This document shows, in pieces, positions 36,956-54,130 of a DNA stretch of 64,000 bases. The notes under the pieces are model-generated. The model was not told the origin of the DNA. It saw only the letters and a list, made by a program, of their open reading frames with translations, and did not search any database. Location: NCBI RefSeq assembly GCF_022539665.2, contig NC_081331.1:744001-808000 (forward strand). Reading direction: 5' to 3'. How positions within the stretch are numbered: the first letter of the stretch is position 1; each line of letters starts with the position of its first letter. Position numbers and translations under genes: made by a program. This stretch comes from Daphnia carinata (Eukaryota > Arthropoda > Branchiopoda > Diplostraca > Daphniidae).

Positions 36956-37596
36956 ACAATTTAGTTGGACTTAATTACGTTGAAGAACTCACGTCATTTG
37001 AAGGTCGAACTAATCTTGTGGTAGATCTCTTACTGTTCTTACCTGTCGGCGTTGAAGCTCAACACATGCGCATAGAAAATTCTTTGTTTGTGTGCCGTTG
37101 CCTTTTGGGAAATCCCAAACAAACGTTTGGCAAGGCGACGAACTCTGCAATCTCGCACGACACAACAAAGGATGTTGAAGTCAAGAAGCTTGCAAATAAA
37201 ACAAAACAAAACACGTTGATTGAAAAATTTGAAGAAGAAGAATTGGATGCATGACATCATTTTCATATCCGTGATCGACAAAAAAACAATGAATCAACGT
37301 GAATAAGCCCTTCGGGCATTTCTCTCGTGATAACGCTCTGATGCGTTCGTTCACAGTTGTACAAAAATGATAATGCCAAAATTGTATTCGATATCGTGGT
37401 TGATTATTAACTAAGCGTATATAAGGATTACAAAGGGGCGGAAGTGAAGAATGGTGAGGGCATGCCATTTCGAAACAAGTGGGTGGGAAGAGGAAGTTCA
37501 TATTGCAATAAAAAAAAAAGGGTGTGGAACCGATGATGAATTCATGTTTTTACGATGCACGTACTTTTTTTTTTAGCTTTTGAATCAACAGTTGAC

Positions 37597-37982
37597 TCAT
37601 TTGCGGTAAAAGAATGGATGTTGATGAGGAATGACGCCGTTCAGGAAGCCGGGAAGTACGCCGGGTACATCACCATAGCCAGTACGGAAAGGAATGTTCA
37701 ACGGATAGCCGTAACCAGCAGCAAAGCCGGCGCGATGGTAAGGCGAATGAAAGAATTCACTGCCGTCCATATCAACAGGAAGTTGATCTTGATCGGCAAC
37801 GTGATCGGAAGCAACGGGAGAACCCAATGAGGCAGCAACCAATCCAACCAACAAAACAGTCAACAGCTGAATCGGATATTATGTAATAATCGGAATAGAT
37901 AATTAGACCCTTTTTTAAATGAACCATAAACCAATTATTGGGAAATGCATAAAATTTAAAAACCTACCAAATAGTTGGCCAT
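37597..37982 (-). CDS. Small secreted protein, Gly/Pro/Tyr/Phe-rich
   Basis: Unrecognised secreted protein of 94 residues. Exon 1 (37982-37968) encodes only MANYL; exon 2 (37866-37597) continues LLTVLLVGLVAASLGSP in phase 0, giving a strong signal peptide with cleavage near SLG/SP. The mature chain is acidic at first (SDHVADQDQLPVDMDGSEFF) and then Gly/Tyr/Pro-rich (AGFAAGYGYPLNIPFRTGYG), ending HQHPFFYRK, with no cysteine. The exon plan (five-codon first exon, phase 0) is identical to that of the neighbouring gene at 35466-36251, and both are TATA-driven on the minus strand. A structural or cuticle-related role is possible but unproven. Confidence 0.75.
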
Positions 37983-38050
37983 TTTTCGAATGTTTCTTTA
38001 GCTCTTCACGTCTTAAACAGAAAGATTTTCAACAGTTTTGTTGGTTTACA

Positions 38051-38089
38051 AACTGATGTTTACAACCAACTTTTGACCGTCCTTATATA
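38051..38089 (-). promoter_or_regulatory. TATA + TCAGT promoter of the 94-residue secreted protein gene
   Basis: Minus-strand TATATAAG (38089-38082) lies about 35 nt before TCAGTT (38056-38051). The ATG at 37982 follows after roughly 70 nt. Confidence 0.55.
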
Positions 38090-40983
38090 CTAATTCGTTG
38101 AATGGAAATCGCGTGATGATCAGCATGCCAAAAATAATGTTAATCCTGGATTGACAGTATAGTTGTCCGGATGAGAGAAAACCTTTGATCTCAAAACATG
38201 TCATTCATTGTTATGTCCTCTACATGTCTAACCATTATCATTAGCCCTATATGTTTACCCGAAATCCCGCGGTGAAGTTTAACCAGTGCTTGTCAGTCAT
38301 CTTGACTGTTGTCTCACTAAACAATAAGTTTTATTATGCTATTGTTAAAGGTGATTCCCCTCATCTATAGAGCTGAGTTTTACTTATTATTGTTCTCTTT
38401 TTCTTTTGCTTGTCATAATTCAGACTCACGCATCGTGATATAGCGTTAGGGCAACACACATACAATGGGGACCTTGAAGAAGCGACGCAGCACGAGCAGA
38501 TGGATACAATCCGCAGGGCTTAATAACGTCACCGGTCATATCAGGACTCGGCGACATTGCAATCGTGCCCCATTAAATCCCCATTGTCATGCCGCTGCTG
38601 CCGGCAGTTTAATTGAATGTCTCTGGAGCTTCGCATGAAAGATTATTATTGCTCAAAGTGCTCGGGTATGTACTATTTTATTTAGAACTTTAGAAAATAA
38701 AACGGCCTGCGGGGAAGTGACCTTGCAAATTTTTATATTACGGAGGAGCCGGAGCACTACGTGTGAATTACACAGTTCTACAGGTAATCTATAAAAACCT
38801 GGCTCGACTAATGACATGATTGTGAGCTATAAGTCAATCGATTCCTTGAATTGTCATCGACGAATGTTTTTTTTTCGCAGCTGCTGTTTCCATGTCGTAC
38901 GTCACGCTCCGAAATTCGCCAATCGAGTAGAAAAGCCTCGAGCTTCGTGTTGCCTGACGGACATGCTATTACATCATTGTCAACCATGCAAGACTAGATT
39001 TAAAAAGGACAGTCTAATACAAGTCACCTTTTTTTGAATAAAGGCTCTGTATGTTGCATTAAAAAACGAGAATTGGGTCCAGCTTGTTAGATTCTTGTCA
39101 AGCGGAAATATGATGGCGATCCACCCACATCAGATAGTTCCGGGTGTTTTGACATTAGACTATCAAAGTGCCAGAATCTGACGATATCTCTTATGTCAAT
39201 TCCATGTGAGAGCCCACAGGCTCATCGACTCATCGTCAAACGAACGTCAAAGACAGTCTATCAACATGACCTTTAATTCTCTTAACCTAAGGGCTGGGCA
39301 GCTGTACGTTTGGCCGTATGATCACACCTTTCTCTTATACTCGCCGCGTTGAAAAGCCATCGTCTTATTTGAGCATCAAAATTATGTAATTTAGGTTTTT
39401 AAAACTGAGCGTTCAATACGATTTTAACCTGAATAGATTCTTCCATACTTCGTTATGTATTGCGAATTTTTCCGTTGGACAAATAGTGACGCTCTTTAAC
39501 ACAAAACGAGTGAGGAAAACATTAAAAGATATTGCACGATTTGGAGAGGGAGGAGGGCAAATCACGATTTTTGCACGATACACAGGTTTTGACACGAATG
39601 CGGATGTGGGAGTACAAGGCTCGAACATAAATCGCTTCTAGAACAATCCGTCAAAAAAAAAACTAGCACGACTCAAGGCTCTCGTGCAGCGGGATTCTAG
39701 ACGTGACAAGGCTGATGCTGGTATGAACGTTGGCATTTAACACAAGCAAAGTACTTCAAGCCCTTCGCTAATACGTCAACAATTAAAAACCATTTGTTTT
39801 CTCGTGAAGGCTAATTGTTCGCCAAACCGGAATAAACCGGAGAATAGCAAGAAATTTTGGAATGATCGCGTCATTTGAACCTCTGAAAATTCACTGGAAT
39901 TATGTTGAGATATCGGCCTTTGACATTATATTACCCTTTCGGATTTGGTCTATTCGATAAACGGATACAAAGTTTAGTGATTAATCATGTGGTACGAACT
40001 GAATATGCTGCTATCACACAGTTTGTTTATCGAGTAATTTTTTAAAGGGAACGATTACCTCATCATTGCGGAACAGAATGCGCGTAACATAGGGCATTCG
40101 CTTTTCAGTCTACATGTGGATAGTGGACGGTTAAGAATGATTACGTGACAGTTATGTGGATTGGCTACTAGCAGTTTGAAGCGCAGGAAAGTGACAAAAT
40201 TATCGTTTATAACCTGTGCGAACTATGTCCTTTCAATCTCTTGACATGCATCATGCTCAGCGTGAAAATGTAAATGCTGGTTCCAGCCAAGGAAATGATT
40301 TTAAAGTTACAGTGTTTTCTGTTGTCTGTGTTAAACTTTTACTTGATTTTATTTTAACGTGATGTGCTGTGAGCTAAAATTTTTACATCGGTGCTAAACG
40401 TTCTCATATCCGCGAAAAACAAGGATTTGGCGCAACACTAGCCATTAGCTTTAGCACGAACTCGGGTACATACGAGAGTCCTTAAAAAAAATCATGCAAG
40501 CAAGACGTGACTCAACAGGTTTTCCCCATTCACGATAAAAACGTAAAAAACATGGGACTGCCAGCGTTGGGATGTAAATAATATCGATAGTCACGCTCTT
40601 TCGCGCAAGCGGTCTGTTTTGCTCTTCAGCCAACTTCAAACAATAACAAATCAGTAAAACAAAGGGTGAAACAAATTCACGAACTAGCAGCCTTTGTATA
40701 AAGCGGGCCATAAGAGAAAAACAATTTCAATTATTTTCGCCAAATCGGAAAAACAGCAAATTTATTTACGGTAAAGCCCCAAACATGTGGACCGATACAA
40801 GCTGAGCAGCAGCAATTGAAAACGGACAAAAAAAAACTTGTTTTTAACCGAAACAATGAAGACAGAATTCCTCGTCGATAACGCATAAATTTTTTTTCTC
40901 ATTATACAATCTATTCATTTTTGTTTTATTCATTTCTTTTTATTCTATAATGGGTATTTCAGTTTCGTTCTAGGTTTTGTCTT
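38090..40983. other. Intergenic region upstream of the secreted genes and downstream of Sec23
   Basis: About 2.9 kb with only short open frames and no recognisable gene. Two AATAAA signals for Sec23 (minus strand) lie near 40925 and 40938. Confidence 0.5.
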
Positions 40984-45990
<5,007 letters not shown>

Positions 45991-46027
45991 TATATAAGGT
46001 GCGGGATTCTTACTCAATTCTGCAGTC
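45991..46027 (+). promoter_or_regulatory. TATA + initiator of the STTT-rich secreted gene
   Basis: TATATAAG (45991-45998) is followed 33 nt later by GCAGTC (46022-46027). The ATG at 46088 leaves a leader of about 65 nt. Confidence 0.6.
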
Positions 46028-46087
46028 GGCGTTCCAGCTCAACCAGCCAACCTAAAATTTCAAAACTGAAAATATTGTTTTAATGCG

Positions 46088-46728
46088 ATGGATTTCTTTG
46101 TTTTGTTATTAGCCACTTGTTGTATAATATTTCAAGGAAATGCTCAATACCAGCCGTATAGTTACAACAACTATCAATATCCTAACTATCCGATGGCTGC
46201 TATGCCAATCCACCACTTGGTTCCGCAGAACCGCTTCTTCTGGACATGGACATCAACGACGACATCAACTTCAATCTCTACCTGCACTGTTTTTACTAGT
46301 GTGAACTGCCCTGGTCGCCGTAAAAGGTTCCTAATCGAAGATTTAGACCCAATCGAACCCTCTCCACTTAACAAGTGAGATCTCAGAAATGTTCTGTCTA
46401 AAAAAAAAGGCCGTTTATTTCTTAATGTTTAATTCATTTCAACAGGGTAGAGACCACCCAGATTGCAACGGAGCTCTTCGACAGGAAGGCACGTGAAATT
46501 GATTTTGAAACGGCATTTTCGGCAGACTCATCGACCTACGAAGTTCAATCCACCTTGGGCAATCCTAATTTCTTCTATGGCTACAATCCCTTTTTTCGCG
46601 AACCGGTCAACAACCTAGCGATGGGTCCCCGTTTCTTCTTAAAGGTCACTACTTCTACGGTCACCACGGTCAGCATTTACACTTCGAGGCCAGTTTGCTA
46701 CTCGGGAGGTGGCTACGATCAATGTTAA
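46088..46728 (+). CDS. Secreted protein with duplicated RFF/STTT module
   Basis: Unrecognised secreted protein of 189 residues from exons 46088-46374 and 46446-46728 (71-nt intron, phase 2). The signal peptide is MDFFVLLLATCCIIFQGNAQ. It is followed by a Tyr/Asn/Pro-rich segment (YQPYSYNNYQYPNYP) and then NRFFWTWTSTTTSTSISTC. A dibasic/tetrabasic GRRKR site sits about 75-80 residues in. Exon 2 repeats the plan with GPRFFLKVTTSTVTTVSIYT and a final cysteine pair (VCYSGGGYDQC). The RFF plus Ser/Thr beta-like stretch ending in Cys therefore occurs twice, once per exon. The role is unknown; an extracellular or cuticular location is inferred from the signal peptide. GRRKR could be a furin-type cleavage site. 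Confidence 0.78.
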
Positions 46729-49700
46729 TTTAAAAACGAATGCCAACAGCTTCGTGGACATTGTTATATTAGCGCAGGATTAAGGCGTTTTAAATTAAGG
46801 ATTTATCTTTTTGTAGTAGAATGCGTAGCAATACACGATGTTAAGTAATGGTTCAGAAAGCGAGAAAAATGGCAAACGTTTAGACCTTGACACGTAAACA
46901 TACAATCAATCCCGAAAGTGATATTAGCGAAAACTTTTGGTAAGGAGCAAAAGTGTTAAAAATAGAATTAGATTTATTATCCAATATAATTAAGTCGTAT
47001 CGCATAGTGACACGACTCTTGTGGGAGTACACGAAGTGTGATCAATACATTTTACATTGAGTCTAAAGGCCTCGTTTGTAAAGTGTGGCGGATCACTCAC
47101 GCTACATTGCGTGACGACATAGTTATCCCGAACGACCAGCAGATGGCTGGTTTCCAATCGATAGCGGATTATTCAACGAAGCATTATTACGCCATTCGTG
47201 TTGAGGAAAGCAAAAATATTGACCGCTCTGTGCATTCCGTACGAGCACGCCTTTAAACTTACCCTTAAAAAACGCAAACCCTTATCGAGCGACTTTCCCA
47301 AGCTTCGATGTATACCATCACCGATGGGTACGATTTCCAAAATTTCAAGCGCTTTCGTTGTAAAATGAAAAAAAAAGATGTTCCATTTCGAAAACGCATT
47401 AGAAAGTACGGAACTCTTCAGGGCGAGAAACAGCAATGGTTGTAACTATTGACGATATCATCGTCCTTGTTACACATGTCATGGTTGCCTTGGCAATCAT
47501 TTAGAAAAAAAAGATGGACGAGCTAGTAAACGATGCCTTCTTCGTTGTACTGTGCGCAAAAAATTGTACAAGAACTTGATAGCCCTTCAGCAAAAATCCA
47601 GCTGTGCTGAACACCATGAACCGGCTGCTGACTGGACAAAAGCAGTGGAGTGTAGGGATAGATCGTACGTGTATTCTAGCCCGTGTGTGTGGGACTAGAT
47701 CCTGTTGTGGAGCCAGTTAAAACACAGCACACATTGGTTTGTCTATTAATAGGGCTTAAACTACTGCCTTGTCCGACCACAGTTTCTCTGCTGGCCAAGA
47801 AAAAAACAAAACATAATCTGGCAAAGTGTAAACAGCATACAATAATTGTTGTCCAATTTTTTCCTGTTCTTTCTCTCTTAATGGCTGCACATTACACAGA
47901 TCAATAGTATGCATCCAGCCTTGACTAAATAGGTTCGGATGTAGGATTTTCACATTAAAAAAAAAATGACTTTCGTAAATAGCTGAGGGGGGCGTCTACT
48001 GCATTATATCTACTAGTTTGGCAAGGATCGATATTGCGAGCCTCACCACCGCTACATCGAGGCAGTCAACGAGACACTTAAGCACACGGGAGAACGTTCC
48101 CAACTCTGCCGAGATCAATACCGACTTCTCTCTTTGTGTGTGTGTTTTGTTTTTTTATTTTAAAATACGTGCCCAAACTCTTTTTGGTCCGAAAAAGTTG
48201 ATGATGAAATGATAATCGCATAGGATTGCCGCAGATGTGTAGAACTCATAATTTTTTTTTTTTGTTCTTGTTGAGCAAAAGTCAGCTAAATGTCTTGGTA
48301 GATGTATCGTTGATTTGAGACTGTCTCTATTTATACGCCTCCAAAAGTATTCGGTGGGTGGAACCTGAACTATCTCGTGGCGAAACGAGATGCCACTATA
48401 TCTTCACATAACCCAAACGCCATCGTTCGAAGAAAAATAACGGGCATTTTCCTATTTTCTCGGGGATTTCTTGTTGTTTCAATCTCGTCAGGGTCCCTTT
48501 TTCCTGGTTGTTCTTTAAGGTATATTTATATCACATACACCGAGCGCGCCCTCCCTACAGGGATGGTGGCACACGCGTGACTTTGAAAATGAAGGACCCC
48601 CCTCTCTTTTCGCCCACTTTCTCCTTTGCTGGATGTCTGTATAAAATGTAGGAGAAGAGGGCACAAACATCTCCGTCTGTTGCCTTGGTTGAGCCGAGAG
48701 AGCCGATTCAAGTTCAAAAAATAGCCTTCCGCTGCAGCTCTCATGAATGTCTACCATTTCCTAGTATGTCTCCCTTCAGTTGTGTATCCCATTTTCGTGT
48801 TACCAACCAACCTGCTCTGTGTCCAGAACTCTTCCAGCTTGGCATTGGTTTTAGTTTCTTTTTCCCAATATGTATAACAATCGATTCAAGTGCGGGAGGG
48901 ACAGCTGTCCCGTCATGCTTTGATCAATCTTATGGATGAGCCTCTACTTCTCTATGAATTCATTTGAAGCATATAACAGATCAGCTAGGACAGACAAAGG
49001 AAAAATGGTGGAAGTATAGGAGATGGATGAAAAGAAGAAAAAACACATGTGCAAACAAGCGTGACTGGGGGAGGGGGGACAGGAAGGTCGTAAGGAAACG
49101 GAAGCCTCTTTGCAATTGGCAAAAGAAGCCAACGACGTAGTTCTGATCCATTTTAGCGATGGCGTCTGCATTATTATAAATAAAAAGGCCATCAAAATTC
49201 ACATCAGAGCTTGCACAATTCATGAATGCCTCTATCATTTCGCCTTCAGATAGAATGATTTGAAGAAAGAGCTATGAGAAATGTTCGCGATGTCGTCGAC
49301 CTGCTGGATATGTTGGAGACGGGCACGACAATTTTATTGATTTCTGCTAAACCTGCCAAAGAGTACGATAAAAGGGATTCCCCATCCTTGTGTAGACTAT
49401 AAGGAATACAATAAGTAGTGCAGCCATACAGTTTTTGCTTGTTTCCATGCAAACAGTTGAAATACATTGATCAAACGCAATGGTATACTAATTGGCTGCT
49501 GTCCTGCTGATGTGAACTGGAACTTCAATTAGAAAATTCACCTGTCCTGGGTTGATCTTTGACTGTCACTGTGCAAAGAATGATATTTTCTGTTTTTCAA
49601 GAGCCAAAAAAGACAAGAGTATTGTTGTCACGCTATTTTGCCAAGACGGACCTCGTTCGTGCTCACAGGCCGGGCTAAAATTGGATCACCGGGAACTTGC

Positions 49701-50100
49701 TCTATCTTTCTTTTTTTTTTTTTTTTTTCCTTCTCATTTTCACCCCCGTCCGGCTCAGCATTTCCTAACAAATGGCAAACATATCATCTATATTTTGGCT
49801 AAATATATTTGAAGTGGATCAGCTCTCTTGCCCCCTTTTCATGAACGAAATCTTGATGAGATTAGCCATTGGTGCAATCCTCAAATACAAGTAAATACAC
49901 GCTATGGTGCGTGATGATTTGATATGGAATTTCTGGGATCCGCATTTTTTTTCATGATCCATCGGCTGCTGCGCCGTTGCCATTTTTTTTCCTCTTTATT
50001 CCGTATTATTATTATTCTTTTTTTTCCCCTCTCTGTTTGTATTCTCTGGCTACCCTTTCGGGCTAGCAAAGAGCCGCTCCTTCCGATTTCGAGCATCGGA
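46729..50100. other. Intergenic region between the STTT-rich gene and arginine kinase
   Basis: About 3.4 kb with many short overlapping open frames on both strands, none with a recognisable domain or convincing splice sites. The sequence becomes less AT-rich towards 50.1 kb. Confidence 0.45.
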
Positions 50101-50262
50101 TTGGTCCCGAACATGACTGACGTCAGCAGACGCCGGAGAGAGGAGCGCGAAATGGCGCTGCTGGAGGGATCCCACCCTCCCGGACCGAGTCGACAAGGTT
50201 TTACCCGATTCGGATCCTCTTCACTCTGTGTCGGTGATCACTACTGTTCGCTCCGCAGGCAA
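50101..50262 (+). other. Possible alternative or noncoding first exon of arginine kinase
   Basis: A locally GC-richer block ends at CTCCGCAG followed by GCAAGT (50259-50264), a perfect GC-AG donor, or two codons later at a weak GT donor (CAA/GTCCTC, after 50262). The next acceptor is TGTGTTTACAG just before 50892, in the 5' leader of arginine kinase. Using the GT donor, an ATG at 50113 (MTDVSRRRREEREMALLEG...) would read in frame through [10 protein letters not shown] into the kinase start; using the GC donor it would not, and the exon would be untranslated. Either is unproven. Confidence 0.35.
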
Positions 50263-50921
50263 GTCCTCTCTCTCCCCATTCTTATTTATTCCTATTTAAA
50301 TAGTATTCAGCTGTTCTTTTTTTTTCTTTTTGTTTGAGTTGATGTATCGATAGTTGAGAAGCGCAATTTCCAATCATGTGGTTCGATGACATCTGATCGA
50401 CATTGGCTGTAGAGTGTTTTGTTTTTTGCCTACGCACTATTTTTCAATTGGACACCGACAACGTTTGAATGTCGTAATGCGAGTATCGACGGAAGTGGGA
50501 CGGTTGTGGTCATCATCGTATGGGGCATATCGACGATGTTGTGGCTCATATTGAAGCCAGAGATATCGCGTAGACAGCCTACACCTACTCTCTGATGGTG
50601 TTCATTCTCTTAAGGAATTCAATTGGCGCCACTTCATCCTCCCACCATCCAGTATTCCTTTTTGTGTGTCGTTAATAGCTTTATGCCCGCAGGTAGATTG
50701 TTATTCTGGACACGTAGGCCGTTTTTTTTCTGTCACCTTCTCGAAAGAATTCCATATTTTGTCGTTTAATTCTTTAAAAAATGGCTGGAATGGTTAGAAT
50801 TCGAATGGCTGTTAATGAAAAGATTCACTTAAAGAATTCTTAATTTTAAGACATTTCTAGTTTAAAAAATTCGCGCGTTTTGTGTTTACAGATTCCTTTT
50901 CGTGTTCTTCCTCGCATCAAG

Positions 50922-52289
50922 ATGGTTGACGCCGCTGTTCACGAGAAATTGGAAGCTGGCTTCCAGAAGTTGCAGGATGCCACTGACTGCAAGTCTCTGT
51001 TGAAGAAGTTCTTGACTCGTGACGTCTTCGACAAGCTGAAGGATGTCAAGACCTCCTTCGGATCCACTCTTCTTGATGTCGTCCAGTCTGGTAAGTCCTA
51101 ACGATCCTGTTAAATGAAGTGATAAAAGTGCTCTCTCAGATATTCAACAGCCAACTGGCTCGTTTAACACTTCCTAATTCTTTAATTAATCAAAAGGTGT
51201 TGAGAACTTGGACTCTGGAGTCGGTGTCTACGCTCCCGATGCCGAGTCTTACAGCGCTTTCGCTGACCTTTTCGACCCCATCATCTGCGACTACCACACT
51301 GGATTCAAGCCCGGAGATAAGCACCCTCCTCGTGACTTTGGTGACATCGAGACTTTGGGCAACTTGGACCCCGAGGTAAATAAATGAAACGCTTTTTTTT
51401 TAATATAGGTAATATTTTACGGTTTATCTCAGGGCGCCTTCATCGTCTCCACCCGCGTCCGTTGCGGCCGCTCCTTGGCCGGCTATGCCTTCAACCCTTG
51501 CTTGACTGAGGCCAACTACAAGGAGATGGAAGAGAAAGTCGTTGCCAGCTTGTCCTGCTTGGAAGGTGAACTCAAGGGAACTTACTACCCCTTGACTGGT
51601 ATGACTAAGGAAGTCCAGCAGCAGCTCATCGATGATCACTTCCTCTTCAAGGAAGGCGATCGCTTCCTCCAGGTATGCACATCTCGTTTTGATTTTGTTC
51701 AACTTTTGAGGACGAGCTAAAATTGAATTTGAACTTTTAGGCTGCCAACGCTTGCCGATACTGGCCCACTGGCCGTGGTATCTACCACAACGTCGACAAG
51801 ACTTTCTTGATCTGGTGCAACGAAGAGGATCACTTGCGCATCATCTCCATGCAGAAGGGTGGTGACTTGAAGGCCGTCTATGCCCGTTTGGTCAACGCTG
51901 TCAACGACATTGAGAAGAGGATTCCCTTCTCCCACCACGACCGCTTCGGCTTCTTGACTTTCTGCCCCACCAACTTGGGCACCACCATCCGTGCTTCCGT
52001 CCACATCCAGCTGCCCAAATTGGCTGCCGACCGCACTAAGCTCGAGGAGACCGCCGGAAAGTACAACCTCCAGGTATGACAAATGTTTTTGGCTGGAATT
52101 TATTGAAGAAAAATGATTTAACTAATAATAAAATAGGTCCGCGGAACTGCTGGTGAGCACACTGAGGCCGAGGGTGGTATCTACGATATCTCCAACAAGC
52201 GCCGTATGGGCTTGACCGAATACCAGGCCGTCAAGGAGATGTACGATGGTCTCCAGGAGTTGATCCGTCTGGAGAAGGAGGCTTCTTAA
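50922..52289 (+). CDS. Arginine kinase
   Basis: Phosphagen kinase: reversible transfer of phosphate between ATP and L-arginine, the arthropod energy buffer in muscle and nerve cytosol. Exons: 50922-51090, 51197-51375, 51433-51672, 51741-52073, 52137-52289; all phases match; 357 residues, normal family length. N-terminal helical domain with substrate-loop residues D62-S63-G64; phosphate-binding R124, R126, R229, R280 and R309; catalytic E225 in NEEDH and C271 in CPTNLGT. Numbering matches Limulus arginine kinase. Residue 312, Arg in the usual VRGTRGEH loop, is Ala here (VRGTAGEH); E314 and H315 are kept. Codon use is strongly biased to C/G-ending codons, as in highly expressed genes. The start at MVDAAV is the family start; an in-frame ORF continues upstream of it and may serve an alternative N-terminus. 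Confidence 0.97.
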
Positions 52290-54130
52290 ATCACCTTCTC
52301 TTTCCTAACAGCCCTTCTTAATAATAATATATTATTACAACCATTAGCCATGTGTTAAGATCTGCTTAAAAAAGCGTATTTGAACTGATTACTGTAGATG
52401 TGTTGGGCCTCATTTGCGACATCGATTGAAACCGTCAATTTCTTCTCTCTCTATTAAAAGTTGTTGTTGTTGTTGTTGTTGTGATACGGTTTTAAACACA
52501 CCCCCACGTCATCGAGTTTTGAAAGTCTTTTTGCATCTGAAGAATTCATCATTGTGTGTATATCCACGAGACGGGGCGGGCTGGAAGGCTCTGCAGGATC
52601 CACTGCTCGAGATTTCCACTCGATAGTCGAAATAGCGCTGGCTTGTAATCTACTCTCCATTGTAACGAATATTGTTTTTGTGATATTTGATACAATACCA
52701 AGAGTGTGCTATGAACGGCACATGTGGAATTTGGAAGGGAAAAGGCTCAAGAGATTTCAAACATGGAGAAAGCCCACGTGTATCAGTCATTTGTTCAAAA
52801 AAAACGCAAAAAAAAAAAGAAAATACACAGAAACCATCCTGTCATTCAAAGCGTAACTGTTTTCAATTTCATACTTCGTTTGACTGGAGCCGCATCATCT
52901 TTTTTTTTTTAAACTTCCCGCCGACACTCCGTCGCTCGTAAATCGATTATAATGTGAAAAAGGCATCAAATAGGCAAAGCTTTCACTCCGCTTTCAATCT
53001 TTTCCATTCAACTTTCTTTACGCCACTAAACGTGATTTCTTATTCGGGACGTGCGTTTTACGAGCAAAACAAAAGGGGGATCGTTCATCCAACATAGGAT
53101 GGGATAAAGCACACAGCCAACATCAAAATTATTTTACTAATATTTATGGCGACATGAATGAGAATTCCATGTTTGTGTAAAACATACAACTTTCTCTTGG
53201 TGCTCGTTCCGCAATTAACATTTTTGCCAACTTTGCGCTCTGCCGACGGTTTGCAATTCTGCGACCAACAGCTTTCCTAAATGATGGTGAATTTCGATAG
53301 GACACCGCAAGCCTCGATTCGCGTGTTTGCCTTCGATTGCATATTTTGCACGTCAGCGTTAACCGCATTCAGCCGTTATTCTGGTTCGTTCCAGTCGATT
53401 TCAGTCATCTCCTTAATAATAAAGTCGTGCGTAAGATAGATAACCTAAAAAAATACGAGTCAAAATAAAAAAAAAAAAAAAAATGTGTTTTCTCCAAGTG
53501 CTGGGGGGTGCCCGCTAAGTCATGGGTTCCAGATGAAATCGAACGACCAGTCATGAGGAAATAATTCGCGTTTGCACAGAATGTAGGTAAGAAACAGCGG
53601 CATATTTGAACCTGTATTTTCTATCAGACTTGAATCGCCAATGACCTAAATTGGTAATTGTCACACTGACCAGGTAAGTAGATGGTTCGATGAGATGTCA
53701 CATAAAAGGATCCTTGTTCTTTTCTATTCTACTTTTACTTCCACAGGGGGGGTCGCATGTGCCGGTTTTTTTATTGCCGTTTCATTTTCTCCAACTGAAT
53801 TTTATTTTCCCTATCACATCGATAGCCTAAGGGATACGGAAAAAAAACAACAACAACATGCGAATAAAAAAAAAAGACAGTGAGAGTCGATGGAAGTGGG
53901 AGTCTCCCACGAAACTTCTAATCGGTATACACACAGGCGAACAAGTTTGCTTTCTCGGCATGTTATCCAGCAGTGGGCTTGCCGTGACGAAGGAGAAACA
54001 ACAAAAAAACGTTAAAATGCTTTCTCCAGCTGTATCGGTGGCAGTAGTTATTCGACTGAAGGCGGACGAGCAACAACGTGCAGTGCGCTCTTCAACAGAC
54101 AGCCGCAGGGTCCAATTCCGAGGAATAAAG
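52290..54130. other. Intergenic region after arginine kinase, with GTT microsatellite
   Basis: Begins with the arginine kinase 3'UTR. A (GTT)7 tract lies at 52460-52481. The rest is short chance open frames and A/T homopolymers; no gene recognised. Confidence 0.5.
52460..52481. repeat. (GTT)7 microsatellite
   Basis: Seven perfect GTT units in the region just downstream of arginine kinase, about 170 nt after the stop codon, possibly within its 3'UTR. Confidence 0.9.

Noticed and set aside
51717-52082. Minus-strand 121-codon open frame opposite arginine kinase
   Set aside because: Shadow caused by strong codon bias in arginine kinase.
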